NCBI GenBank assembly: GCA_944383265.1
Contig: CALWOX010000011.1
Location: forward strand, 1 to 46,494
DNA from: an uncultured Lachnospiraceae bacterium
GTDB lineage: Bacteria > Bacillota > Clostridia > Lachnospirales > Lachnospiraceae
DNA: 46,494 nucleotides
Reading direction: 5' to 3'
Positions within the stretch are counted from its first letter, which is position 1. Each line of letters starts with the position of its first letter. Position numbers and translations under genes: made by a program. The notes beneath the pieces are model-generated. The model did no database searches. It had not been told where the DNA came from and was given only the letters and a program-made list of their open reading frames with translations. Below, one piece after another: positions 8,718-17,010 of the stretch.

Positions 8718-8762
8718 ATATTTTATGTTAAAATTTTTAAAATACAGTGTTTTTTAAGAAAA

Positions 8763-9257
8763 ATGAGAAGAAAACTTAGTGAAGACGAAAAATTTATGAG
8801 AGAAGCCATAAAGGAGGCAAGAAAGGCCGAGAAGATCGGAGAGGTGCCCATCGGCTGCGTTATAGTAAAGGATAAAAAGATAATTGCCAGAGGCTATAAT
8901 AAAAGAAAGAAGGAAGGCAACACCCTTGCTCACGCCGAGATAAAGGCCATAGATAAGGCCTGCAAAAAAACGGGAGACTGGCGTCTTGAGGGCTGCTCCA
9001 TGTACGTGACCTTAGAGCCCTGCCCTATGTGTGCGGGAGCTCTTGTTCAGTCACGGATAGATAAGGTATATATAGGCTGCATGAATCCCAAGGCCGGATG
9101 CGCAGGTTCTGTGCTTGATATGTTTTCTGTGGAAGGCTTTAACCATCAGATCGAATGTGAGAGAGGGGTCCTGGGAGAGGAGTGCAGCGAGATGCTCAAG
9201 ACCTTTTTTAAAGATCTGAGAAAAAGGCTGAAGGAGGAAAAGCAGGCCGAGTTATAA
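8763..9257 (+). CDS. tadA: tRNA-specific adenosine deaminase
   Basis: A 164-residue zinc deaminase that converts A34 to inosine in tRNA-Arg(ACG), needed for wobble decoding. The cytidine/adenosine deaminase motifs are H57-A58-E59 and PCPMC (C87, C90). The first Met giving a normal TadA N-terminus is at 8763 (MRRKLSEDEK); the frame stays open upstream to 8649, but that stretch holds the promoter and leader. The Shine-Dalgarno site is weak. It is the only clear host gene on the plus strand and runs convergently into rsmA with a gap of 21 bases. Confidence 0.95.
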   Translation: MRRKLSEDEKFMREAIKEARKAEKIGEVPIGCVIVKDKKIIARGYNKRKKEGNTLAHAEIKAIDKACKKTGDWRLEGCSMYVTLEPCPMCAGALVQSRIDKVYIGCMNPKAGCAGSVLDMFSVEGFNHQIECERGVLGEECSEMLKTFFKDLRKRLKEEKQAEL

Positions 9258-9278
9258 CTACTCTCTCTCCTGTTTCCG

Positions 9279-10133
9279 TCATGCCTTAAGGATATCAGAC
9301 AGTCCCGCAAACTCCTCAAGGGAGAGCCTCTCTCCCCTCACATCTTCGGGAAGTCCCATTTTTTTAAGAGCGTTTACTACCTCATCACGAGAAAGCCCTA
9401 AAGAGCTTTCATTTTTCAGAGCATTCGACAGGGTCTTCCTTCGCTGCAGGAAAGCCGCCTTTATCAGGGAGAACATATACTCCTTGTCTCCGACCTCCAC
9501 AGGCGGATTCTTGTGTGCTTTAAGCCTTATGACGGCAGAACCTACGTTTGGTCTCGGTATAAAGCAATTTTGCGGCACATTTGCTATTATCTTTGCCTCG
9601 GCGTAATACTGAACCGCAAGAGAAAGCGCGCCGTAGTCTTTGCCTCCCGGAATGGCCTTCATCCTGTCCGCCACTTCTTTTTGAACCATGACGGTTATGC
9701 TTTCTATAGGCGCACCGCTCTCGAAAAGACCCATGATTATAGGAGTGGTTATATAGTAAGGAAGATTGGCTACGACCTTTAAAGGCTTTTGTGAAATCTC
9801 ATTAAGATCAAGCTTCAGTATATCCTCATTTATTATCCTGACATTTTTGAATGAATCCAGGGTCTTTTCCAATATAGGTATAAGGTCCCTGTCTATCTCC
9901 ACGGCAATGACCTCTCCCGCAGCCTCGCAGAGGGCCTGGGTAAGGGTCCCTATGCCGGGGCCTATCTCAAGCACTGTATCATCCTTGTTTATCTCTGCTC
10001 CTGATATTATTTTATTGAGCACATGCTCATCTATAAGAAAATTTTGGCCGAAGCGTTTTTTAAAGCTGAACTCATGCTCCTTTATGAGCGCTATGGTGTT
10101 TTGAGTGATTATAAGCTTTTCTTTGTTATCCAT
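9279..10133 (-). CDS. rsmA: 16S rRNA dimethyladenosine transferase (KsgA)
   Basis: A 284-residue SAM methyltransferase that dimethylates A1518 and A1519 in helix 45 of 16S rRNA. It shows KKRFGQNFL (25-33), the SAM motif EIGPGIGTLT (56-65) and the catalytic NLPYY (123-127). In Bacillus this gene follows metS and tatD; here it is separated from them by the ABC transporter block and the SRP RNA. Confidence 0.96.
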   Translation of the reverse strand: MDNKEKLIITQNTIALIKEHEFSFKKRFGQNFLIDEHVLNKIISGAEINKDDTVLEIGPGIGTLTQALCEAAGEVIAVEIDRDLIPILEKTLDSFKNVRIINEDILKLDLNEISQKPLKVVANLPYYITTPIIMGLFESGAPIESITVMVQKEVADRMKAIPGGKDYGALSLAVQYYAEAKIIANVPQNCFIPRPNVGSAVIRLKAHKNPPVEVGDKEYMFSLIKAAFLQRRKTLSNALKNESSLGLSRDEVVNALKKMGLPEDVRGERLSLEEFAGLSDILKA

Positions 10134-10240
10134 ATCTTATCCTGCCATTTTCAATAATCTTGTATTTTCCATAATCTTAAATATCTGCAAACTTCACTGT
10201 GGTAAGTAGCTCCCGGCTGTCCTTATTAAACTATAATACT

Positions 10241-10290
10241 TTAAAAAAGAGGCATTGCAAATAAGATTTTCCCTTTATTTGCAAAACCTC
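10241..10290 (-). terminator. Intrinsic terminator downstream of the SRP RNA
   Basis: Read on the minus strand, a long stem (GAGG..TTGCAAATAA paired with TTATTTGCAA..CCTC, arms at 10275-10290 and 10249-10264) is followed by a T-run (10243-10248). It lies about 60 bases beyond the SRP RNA 3' end and would stop that transcript before rsmA. Confidence 0.7.
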
Positions 10291-10348
10291 CCGATATTGA
10301 AGTCTTAATTTTATGATTAGAATTTTTAATGGTATAAATTCAGTTTAT

Positions 10349-10613
10349 AAAACACGCATCCTGCTTCGAATAACCAAGACACACGTTTTCGGAACAGACG
10401 GCTCCGCCAAGGCTTCCCCGCGGCACATAGAAGGCTCTGCTTAGTGCTGCTGTATTCCTACCCTGACACGGTTCACAGATTTCTATTGCGCAGGACCCCG
10501 GCTTCAACACCGGATATTCCGGACTGCTGTGCGATGCATTACCCTCGGCAGGATATCACCTCTGCTGAAGCGGATTGCAGATACAGGGCACCGCTATCTC
10601 CCCGGCTGCGTGA
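10349..10613 (-). ncRNA. ffs: Signal recognition particle RNA, large bacterial type (scRNA)
   Basis: About 265 nt, the size of Bacillus/Clostridia SRP RNA with an Alu domain. The 5' end has the Alu-type GGGGAGATAGCGGTGCCCTGT near 10600. The S domain near 10455-10485 reads GTGAACCGTGTCAGG, then a three-pair stem GTA/TAC closing a GGAA tetraloop, then AGCAGCA. This is helix 8, with the usual UCC/GGA stem replaced by compensating pairs. The termini close with CACGCA/TGCGTG (10606-10611 with 10353-10358). Ends are estimated from this pairing and the promoter. The RNA works with Ffh to target membrane proteins. Confidence 0.9.
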
Positions 10614-10619
10614 GATTTA

Positions 10620-10648
10620 AGTATAATTTAAACCTTCATGAAAGTCAA
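10620..10648 (-). promoter_or_regulatory. Promoter of the SRP RNA
   Basis: Minus-strand TTGACT (10643-10648) and TATACT (10620-10625) have a 17-base spacer, placing the start near 10613 at the 5' end of the SRP RNA. It lies immediately after the stop codon of the MBL gene at 10656. Confidence 0.8.
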
Positions 10649-10655
10649 GATATCT

Positions 10656-11531
10656 TCAAGCTATTTCGACCTCCGACACCTTTTCCCCCGCTTTTATCAA
10701 AATACTTTCTTTTAAAAATTTCTCATAGGATGAGGCTGATTTTCTGAAATTTTCCTCTGTATTTGTAATAAGTATTTTATCAGGCCTAAGCCTTTTTACA
10801 AATTCGTTGCTGAAATATACATGCCCCTTGTCGTTTCTCCCGTGATGAGAGAGTTTAAGAAAATTTATCTTCTCATCCGAATTATTTTTTCTGCAAAATT
10901 CAAAATACCTGTCTGCAAAGTTCTCCTCAAAGCAGTCTCCGCAAAAAAGGGCTCTTCTTCCCTCCTCATCCTCTATATGCCATACAGAGCTGTCGCCATT
11001 TATAAGTCGCAAAATATTCTCATCTTCACGACTTTCTCCTTTTCCCCTATCTTTAAGCTTTGTCAAAAAAGAAAGATTGCAAGTTTTCGATGGATAGATA
11101 AGGCTCAATTTAAGTCCCGAAAGATAAATCGGGAAAAAATCAGGTAAGCTGTCCGTAAAAAGCATCTCTGTTTTGCTGCAGGACAGGATATTTTCCGCTT
11201 CATAGAGGAGTCTCAGCTGAGAGCGAGTCTCCTCGTCCTCAGTCATTTCCCAAAGCCGTTCACTCCTTTGACTGTAGGGAAATACAGCTCTCTTTATCTT
11301 TATTGACCTTGCAAGCTCCGAAAGATATCCTACATGATCCTGATGAATATGAGTGATTATAAGAAGATCAAGCTCTTTAACATTCTTCATCCTGAGCTTT
11401 TCAAAAAGACCTGTGCCGATATATTTCTTGCTTCCGCAGTCTATAAGCACATTTGCAGGGGAGTCCTTCTTTCCTCCCCTTACGAGAAAGCTGTCCGCCT
11501 GCCCGAAATCAAATGCGGTCACCTTCATCAT
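10656..11531 (-). CDS. ComEC-like metallo-beta-lactamase fold hydrolase
   Basis: A 291-residue soluble MBL-fold protein. The metal site THIHQDHVG gives H61, H63, D65 and H66; further ligands are the Asp in FCGDCFEENF and the His in LKLSHHGRND. The pattern resembles the free-standing form of the ComEC C-terminal domain, without membrane segments. Substrate unknown; a phosphodiester or nucleotide is a guess from the family. The start overlaps the stop of the PHP gene by 4 bases, so the two form a coupled pair. Confidence 0.8.
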   Translation of the reverse strand: MMKVTAFDFGQADSFLVRGGKKDSPANVLIDCGSKKYIGTGLFEKLRMKNVKELDLLIITHIHQDHVGYLSELARSIKIKRAVFPYSQRSERLWEMTEDEETRSQLRLLYEAENILSCSKTEMLFTDSLPDFFPIYLSGLKLSLIYPSKTCNLSFLTKLKDRGKGESREDENILRLINGDSSVWHIEDEEGRRALFCGDCFEENFADRYFEFCRKNNSDEKINFLKLSHHGRNDKGHVYFSNEFVKRLRPDKILITNTEENFRKSASSYEKFLKESILIKAGEKVSEVEIA

Positions 11532-12205
11532 AAACTGTCCTCAGGATCTATAAGCTTATAATCTCTATTTTTCAGCAGAGACAAAAGCTCTTCTGTGGAT
11601 GACAGCAAGGTCTCTGTAATTATCCCTGTTCTTCCCACGTCCTCAGGTCTGTGGCTGTCGCTCCCCGCCGTGGGAATAAGCCTTGGATTAAGGCAAAGTG
11701 TATGCTGTGTGATCTCATTATAATTCTCGTGTCTCGGACTTGAGTTGATTGCCTCAAAACCGTGAAGAAAGCTTATATCCGCCGGAGAAGAGCTGTCCCT
11801 TCTGTTGGGATGGGCCTGTATGATCATAAGCCTTTCATGATATTTTTCATAAAAGCTTTTGAGATCCATATTAAGCCAGCCCTCCGCCTCCTCAAAGATC
11901 ATTCTCTCATTTACTCCAATAAGAAGATAATCATTGGGGTCTGAAAGGAATCTTATCTCCATTCCAAGTCCTACAAAAAAGTCATCTCCCGCGTATTTCA
12001 CAGCTGTCCGCACCGGCTCCGTAAAGAACTCGGCCCTCGCCTTCCAATCCATTCCCTCGGTGAGCTCAAGAAACTCCTCATGGAAATGATTGGTAAGCCA
12101 AAAGCCCTGATAGCCCTTATCCTTGTAGGCATCCACCATTTCAGTGACGCTCATCTTGCCGCAGGGACTTACCTCTTTACTGTGGACATGCAAATCGTAC
12201 TTCAT
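11528..12205 (-). CDS. PHP-domain phosphoesterase
   Basis: A 225-residue PHP-family metal-dependent phosphoesterase. Metal-binding motifs are DLHVHS (4-9), TNHFHE (about 39-44), QAHPNR (about 150) and AGSDSHR (about 185). A good AAGGAG site precedes the ATG. It follows the ABC ATPase gene by 27 bases and overlaps the MBL gene, so it may be the fourth gene of the transporter operon. Substrate unknown. If the transporter carries a phosphorylated compound the PHP protein could act on it, but nothing in the sequence proves this. Confidence 0.8.
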   Translation of the reverse strand: MKYDLHVHSKEVSPCGKMSVTEMVDAYKDKGYQGFWLTNHFHEEFLELTEGMDWKARAEFFTEPVRTAVKYAGDDFFVGLGMEIRFLSDPNDYLLIGVNERMIFEEAEGWLNMDLKSFYEKYHERLMIIQAHPNRRDSSSPADISFLHGFEAINSSPRHENYNEITQHTLCLNPRLIPTAGSDSHRPEDVGRTGIITETLLSSTEELLSLLKNRDYKLIDPEDSL

Positions 12206-12232
12206 TTTTTCTCCTTACCTTGTGAACATTAT

Positions 12233-13264
12233 TTATGCGAATTTTATGCCGTATTCCTTTCCCTCGGAAAAGGCATATCTGCTGTCAGCCATGACCTGCA
12301 CTGTGTTTCCGTCATTCATCAGCATTATTATCTTGTTGTTGAAGCCCTGGTACTCGATCTCCTTTATCCTTCCTGAAAACTTTGAGTCATCCGCATCAAC
12401 TATACTGAGACCGTCGGCCTTCACGGGATAAAGGTTTTCATCCACAAAGCTTTGAGCCACATTTCCTCTCTCAGTCCTTTCTCCACGGCCGCAGATAAAA
12501 ATACCGTTTTCCCATCTGCCTTTTATCAGATTGCTCTGTCCTACAAATTTTGCGACAAAGGGATTGGCGGGGCTGTTGAATATCTCTACAGGGCTTCCTG
12601 TCTGCTGTATTTCTCCCCTGCTCATTACAACTATCTTATCCGCCATTCCGAGAGCCTCGGCCTGATCATGCGTAACATAAAGGATGGTTCCGCCTATCTC
12701 CCTGTGAAGCCGGCTTATCTCCCTTCTCATCTCTATCTTTAATTCGGCATCAAGGTTTGAGAGAGGCTCATCCATAAGGAGAAGTGCCGGCTCGTTCACT
12801 ATGCCTCTGGCTATGGCAACTCTCTGCTTCTGGCCTCCCGAGAGCTCTGAAGGATATCTTTTTTTGAGAGGAAGCATACCTACAAGGTCAAGCACAGCCT
12901 CGGCTCTTCTTTTTTGCTCCTCGGCTGTCTTATATTTGGAATATCTGCTGTTTTGGAGCGGGAAGAGTACCTGCTGCATAACTGTCATATGCGGCCAGAG
13001 TGCATAGGACTGGAATACCATTCCTATATTTCTTTTGTTGGGCTCTGTGACCTTGTCCTTATCCGCAACAGTCACTCCGTCTATCTCTATCTTTCCCGAG
13101 CTCGGCTTTAAAAATCCTGCCAAAAGCCTTAAAAGTGTGGTCTTTCCGCAGCCCGAAGGTCCGAGTATAGCCACAAATTCGCCTTTCTTTATCTCAAGAT
13201 TTACATTCTTAAGAGCCTGATAATCCTGAAAGGTCATATTTAAATTACTTATTACTGTCGACAT
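12233..13264 (-). CDS. ABC transporter ATP-binding protein (PotA/FbpC type)
   Basis: A 343-residue ATPase of an importer. Walker A GPSGCGKT is at 35-42, the signature LSGGQKQR near 138, Walker B LLLMDEPLSNLD near 158, and a TOBE-like C-terminal regulatory domain lies after about 240. It overlaps the permease gene by 20 bases, and GGGAGG lies 7 bases upstream of its ATG. The subfamily serves Fe3+, spermidine, sulfate, thiamine and 2-aminoethylphosphonate importers, so the ligand is not fixed by this subunit. Confidence 0.92.
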   Translation of the reverse strand: MSTVISNLNMTFQDYQALKNVNLEIKKGEFVAILGPSGCGKTTLLRLLAGFLKPSSGKIEIDGVTVADKDKVTEPNKRNIGMVFQSYALWPHMTVMQQVLFPLQNSRYSKYKTAEEQKRRAEAVLDLVGMLPLKKRYPSELSGGQKQRVAIARGIVNEPALLLMDEPLSNLDAELKIEMRREISRLHREIGGTILYVTHDQAEALGMADKIVVMSRGEIQQTGSPVEIFNSPANPFVAKFVGQSNLIKGRWENGIFICGRGERTERGNVAQSFVDENLYPVKADGLSIVDADDSKFSGRIKEIEYQGFNNKIIMLMNDGNTVQVMADSRYAFSEGKEYGIKFA

Positions 13265-14933
13265 ATTTTTTTCCTCCCTTTGTTAAAAGAAGCACAGATA
13301 GCTTGTACAGCATGAACACAGCCAAAATCAGTATCAATATTATGGATGAGTAGGCCGAGGCAAGATTTGACATTCCTGCAGAGGTAAAGTTGAAGATGAC
13401 AACTCCCACTGTCTCCGAGCCTCCTGACCAAAGCAGGCTTGATGTGGTTAGCTCCATCATACTGCTTATAGCTACCATGCCCATGCCTGAGATGACAGGC
13501 CCCGAGGTAAGCGGAAGTATTATCTTCCTCCATTTTGCGGCATTTCCGGAGCCTCCTGCCTCTGCCGCCTCCTCCATGGCGGGATCAAGCTGCGAAAAGG
13601 CGGTATTTGCAGACCTTAAAACTACTGAGGTAAAGCGTATGACATAGGACAAAAGCAGTATCCATATAGTCCCGTATATAGTCACTCCCGCCACAGGCTT
13701 TGCATAGGTCAGTATAAGTGCAAGTCCCAGTATTATTCCCGGGATAGAATAGGGAAAGGTAACTATCATCTGAATATACTTTGCCACGGGATTTTTCTTT
13801 CTCTCGGAAAGATATGCTATGGTCACTCCTATAACCGCACAGATAAATACTGTCCCCAGGGCAAGTATTATGCTGTTAAAAAGGCCGTTCATGCTCTTTG
13901 AGTTGTGAAGTACCTTGTCAAAGTTCGCAAAGCTTGCTGTCTCAAAGGAAAAGGGCACTCCCTTTGCTTTTGTAAGAGCTGAGGTAATGAGTGTTATCAT
14001 AGGGAAAATATTTACAAAAAATATGAATATCCCCATAACCGCCGCCAACAAATATTTACTTTGGCCAAGAGCTATCCTCGGCTTCATATCCTCCTTCTCG
14101 CTGCCCTGAGCATGAGCGTCGTCCGATATCCTTTTTGATACCGCCATAATAAGCACGGCAATGACGGACAGGATTATGGCCTTTGCGGCGGACAACTGAA
14201 AGCTGTCGTCGGTTCCCGATATAACAGTCTTATATATGTCTGTGCTCAGCACCTGAATATTTGCGGGAATTCCGATAAATGCCACTATTCCGAAATTGTC
14301 AAGGCATGAGAGGAACACTAAAAGCATGGAGTTGGCAAGTGTCCCCTTCATCATTGGCAAAAGTATGGTTCTGAAGCTCTTGAGCCTGCCGCAGCCTGAT
14401 ATATCCGCAGCCTGCTCCAGCTCCCTCGGTATCTTTCTGAAATGGCTTAAAGAAAGCAGATATATCATGGGATACTGACAGACGGAAAACATAAGTATTA
14501 TTCCCGCATAAGAGTAAATATCAAACTGAGTCAGCCTGTATATCAGTCCGCTCTTCGACAGCATCTGCATCCATGCCAGAGTAACTATATAAGAAGGGAT
14601 CACCACAGGTATAAGAAGAAGGGTGTGAAAATATTTTTTTAAAGGTATGTCGGTATACGCCATTATATAGGCGAATATAACTCCGGGAATCGCCGCTCCT
14701 ATGGTTGAAAGTATATTTATAAAAAGCGAGTTTAAAAGCACTTCATAGAAGCCCGAATCGCTGAATATCTCTGTAAAATATCCTAAGGTAAATCCGTTTT
14801 GTCCGATAAAGGCCTCGCTGAAGAGCTTTAAAAGCGGCCATAAGAATATCATTATGACCGCCGCAGTTCCTATCACAGCCTTTACCGGAAATTTCATTTT
14901 TACCGCGTTGTTTTTCAATGCTATTGCTTTCAT
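13245..14933 (-). CDS. ABC transporter permease, two permease domains in one chain
   Basis: A 562-residue membrane protein with about 12 hydrophobic segments and two EAA loops (ELEQAADISGCGRLKS near 177 and AMEEAAEAGGSGNAAK near 465), so one chain supplies both halves of the channel. This architecture is found in Fe3+ (FbpB) importers and in one class of putative 2-aminoethylphosphonate importers. GAGG lies before the ATG. It sits between the binding-protein gene and the ATPase gene. Confidence 0.92.
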   Translation of the reverse strand: MKAIALKNNAVKMKFPVKAVIGTAAVIMIFLWPLLKLFSEAFIGQNGFTLGYFTEIFSDSGFYEVLLNSLFINILSTIGAAIPGVIFAYIMAYTDIPLKKYFHTLLLIPVVIPSYIVTLAWMQMLSKSGLIYRLTQFDIYSYAGIILMFSVCQYPMIYLLSLSHFRKIPRELEQAADISGCGRLKSFRTILLPMMKGTLANSMLLVFLSCLDNFGIVAFIGIPANIQVLSTDIYKTVISGTDDSFQLSAAKAIILSVIAVLIMAVSKRISDDAHAQGSEKEDMKPRIALGQSKYLLAAVMGIFIFFVNIFPMITLITSALTKAKGVPFSFETASFANFDKVLHNSKSMNGLFNSIILALGTVFICAVIGVTIAYLSERKKNPVAKYIQMIVTFPYSIPGIILGLALILTYAKPVAGVTIYGTIWILLLSYVIRFTSVVLRSANTAFSQLDPAMEEAAEAGGSGNAAKWRKIILPLTSGPVISGMGMVAISSMMELTTSSLLWSGGSETVGVVIFNFTSAGMSNLASAYSSIILILILAVFMLYKLSVLLLTKGGKKYVDSNK

Positions 14934-14984
14934 AGATATATTATCCTCTGTAATCTGTAAAAAGATTTTCCGGTATCAGTGCTT

Positions 14985-16085
14985 TTAGCCGTTATACATT
15001 ACGTCAAACGCTTCCTTGTCCTGCTCCTTAGTATCATTGAGCTCCTTTGGATCCGCAGATATTATAGTTCTCTCATCGATCGAAAGTATTCCCTCGTGAG
15101 GCTCTACATCCTTTCTGGGAGCTGTCTTGAAATAATTCTCTGAAGCGAACTCTCTCACTTCCTTTGAAAGCATGAAGTCAACAAATATCTTTGCAGCCTC
15201 CTCGTTCTCTGTTCCCTCTATTATTGCTATGGGGTCACATATGGATGAGCATCCCTCCTCAGGATATGCAAAGCCAAGGGGCGAGCCGTTGTTTATAGCT
15301 ACATTGGTGTCTGTATCAAGGCACATTCCGTAAGCCTTCTCTCCGTTTGCAACAGCATCTATGACTCCGCCGTTTCCGTTTACCACCTGCATTCCGTTAT
15401 CTTTCATCTGCTGATAGAAATCCCAGCCGAGGCCATCCATTTTTGTGTAAACCCCAAGGTTATAGGCTGCTGTTCCTGAATAGAGAGGGCTCGGCATCAC
15501 ACAATTATCCTTGTTCTCAGGATCGGTAAAGACCGAGAGAGATGTAGGTGCCTCTTCCACAAGGTTGGTATTATAAACTATACCTGTAGATGCAACCGAG
15601 GTCCCGTAATACATATGGTCGGGATCAACAAAGTCCTCGTACATCATGTCGATCTCAGGATAGTCATATTTCATAAGCATACCGTCAGCTTTAAACATCT
15701 CGAAGGTAGGCGTATCCGCAAGCATTATGACATCGCACTGTACTCCGCTTGACTTCTCCTCTGTAAGTATCTTGCTGACTACCTCCTCGGTTCCGCTTCT
15801 GTAGTACTCGAAATCTATGTTAGGGTATTTTTCATTAAACATCATAGCTATATCTGTCATATAATCATCGCTTGAAGATGTGTAGAGCATTACACTTCCT
15901 GTAATATCCTCGGGCGCCGCTGCCTCATCTCCTGTTGTCTCCGCCGCCTCTTCCGATGAAGTATCTGCTGAAACTTCGGCAGATGTGTCCGCAGCCTCCG
16001 TTTGTGTATTCATATCCTGTGAACATGCTCCAAGAGCAAACATCATTGCAACGGGTAAAGCAAGTCTGAAGAATTTCTTTCTCAT
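14985..16085 (-). CDS. ABC transporter substrate-binding lipoprotein
   Basis: A 366-residue lipoprotein: a signal peptide with lipobox LGAC (Cys 21), then a low-complexity Thr/Ala/Glu tether to about residue 55, then a periplasmic-binding-protein fold of the Fe3+/thiamine/aminoethylphosphonate cluster (GSVMLYTSSSDD; CDVIMLAD). I do not see a clear pair of iron-ligand tyrosines. Start: the ATG at 16085 has TGGAGG 5 bases upstream; an in-frame GTG at 16097 overlaps that site and is rejected. It is the first transporter gene after the GntR regulator. Confidence 0.9.
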   Translation of the reverse strand: MRKKFFRLALPVAMMFALGACSQDMNTQTEAADTSAEVSADTSSEEAAETTGDEAAAPEDITGSVMLYTSSSDDYMTDIAMMFNEKYPNIDFEYYRSGTEEVVSKILTEEKSSGVQCDVIMLADTPTFEMFKADGMLMKYDYPEIDMMYEDFVDPDHMYYGTSVASTGIVYNTNLVEEAPTSLSVFTDPENKDNCVMPSPLYSGTAAYNLGVYTKMDGLGWDFYQQMKDNGMQVVNGNGGVIDAVANGEKAYGMCLDTDTNVAINNGSPLGFAYPEEGCSSICDPIAIIEGTENEEAAKIFVDFMLSKEVREFASENYFKTAPRKDVEPHEGILSIDERTIISADPKELNDTKEQDKEAFDVMYNG

Positions 16086-16106
16086 ATTGTCCTCCACAAA
16101 GATTTT

Positions 16107-16823
16107 TCAAATTTTTTTGGTTCTCCTGATATTCAGTTTCATAACATCCGTATTCAAGTAATCATAGGAGAGAAATATCGCTCTCCCTCTGTCATCATAG
16201 TGAAGCTGCTCAAGAAGCACCGCTGATGAATCGAGAAAATTAAGAGCCCTCTTTGCATAGGCATTTCCGGGGTCTATCCCCCTTATCTCCGTATCCGCAT
16301 AGCGGATCCTTATGCCTCTCTTTTCAAGCTCCGGTATCACCTTGCCTTTGAATTCCGTTTCAAACATATCTCCCACATATCTTTCCGGAAAAATATTGTA
16401 GGAATATGCAACAGGAGTTTCTCCGGCAAGTCTTCCTCTGCTGATGATTATTATGTCCTCATCAATACCTGTTTTGAGCTTTTCCGAAAGTTCCTTTGAG
16501 GCTTTTGTGTATTTCTTTTTAAAGCCCACGCTGTGAGGATCATAACCCGCCTCACTTATCATCTGACCCACAGAGGTGAGCTCCAATAGGGGATTTTCCA
16601 GAACAGGCTCCTTTGCCTTTATGAAGGTTCCCACTCCGTTTTTCTTTTCCACAAGCCCTCTCTGCCACAGAAGATTCAACGTTTCCCTTATAGTGGAGCG
16701 GCCGACTCCATACATTCGGGCAAGCTCGATTTCTCCCGGAACTCTCATTCCCACTGTCCACTCATCATTTTCTATTTTAAGGACAAATCTCTCCGCCAGA
16801 TCTTCGTACAGACTCTTTTTCAT
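16107..16823 (-). CDS. GntR-family regulator with UTRA ligand domain
   Basis: A 238-residue regulator of the HutC/FarR subgroup. The N-terminal winged helix (about 5-75) has GELIARMYGVGRSTIRETL-type sequence with GRSTIRETLN as recognition helix, followed by a UTRA effector domain (about 90-235, ending near YDYLNTDVMKL). It is the first gene of the transporter operon, 21 bases upstream of the lipoprotein gene. A perfect 17-bp palindrome at 16847-16863 upstream of its start is the probable operator, suggesting autoregulation and control of the transporter. UTRA ligands are often sugar phosphates, amino acids or phosphonates. Confidence 0.9.
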   Translation of the reverse strand: MKKSLYEDLAERFVLKIENDEWTVGMRVPGEIELARMYGVGRSTIRETLNLLWQRGLVEKKNGVGTFIKAKEPVLENPLLELTSVGQMISEAGYDPHSVGFKKKYTKASKELSEKLKTGIDEDIIIISRGRLAGETPVAYSYNIFPERYVGDMFETEFKGKVIPELEKRGIRIRYADTEIRGIDPGNAYAKRALNFLDSSAVLLEQLHYDDRGRAIFLSYDYLNTDVMKLNIRRTKKI

Positions 16824-16846
16824 TTTCTCTTTCCTTCATTTTATTC

Positions 16847-16863
16847 AAGCTGTCTGACAGCTT
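16847..16863. promoter_or_regulatory. Palindromic operator candidate for the GntR regulator
   Basis: AAGCTGTC-T-GACAGCTT is a perfect 17-bp palindrome with a single central base, 24 bases upstream of the gntR start codon. It stands alone between the terminators of the tatD transcript and the regulator gene, where an autoregulatory operator would be expected. Confidence 0.65.
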
Positions 16864-16880
16864 CGTATTGAGGATAGCGC

Positions 16881-16912
16881 AAAAAAACAGGCCTTACTAT
16901 CTGTAAAGCCTG
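16881..16912 (-). terminator. Intrinsic terminator, second of two after tatD
   Basis: Minus strand: CAGGCTTTAC and GTAAGGCCTG (16888-16912) pair around AGATA with one G-U pair, followed by seven T (16881-16887). It lies downstream of a first terminator at 16941-16986, so the tatD transcript is doubly insulated from the transporter operon. Confidence 0.8.
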
Positions 16913-16940
16913 AAATTTCCGTTAATATTATGTAAAATCA

Positions 16941-16986
16941 AAAGGCCTCAATTATCGGAGCTTTTCTCTTCCTGATAATGAGGTCC
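16941..16986 (-). terminator. Intrinsic terminator after tatD
   Basis: Minus strand: arms 16971-16986 and 16944-16958 (GGACCTCATTATCAGG with CCGATAATTGAGGCC, one bulge) are followed by TTTTGATTTT. It starts 25 bases after the tatD stop. Confidence 0.7.
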
Positions 16987-17010
16987 TATCCGGATCAAAA
17001 TATTATTTCT

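Noticed and set aside
8649-8762. N-terminal extension of TadA
   Set aside because: The frame is open, but the stretch contains the promoter and an inverted repeat, and TadA proteins normally begin near MRRKLSEDEK.
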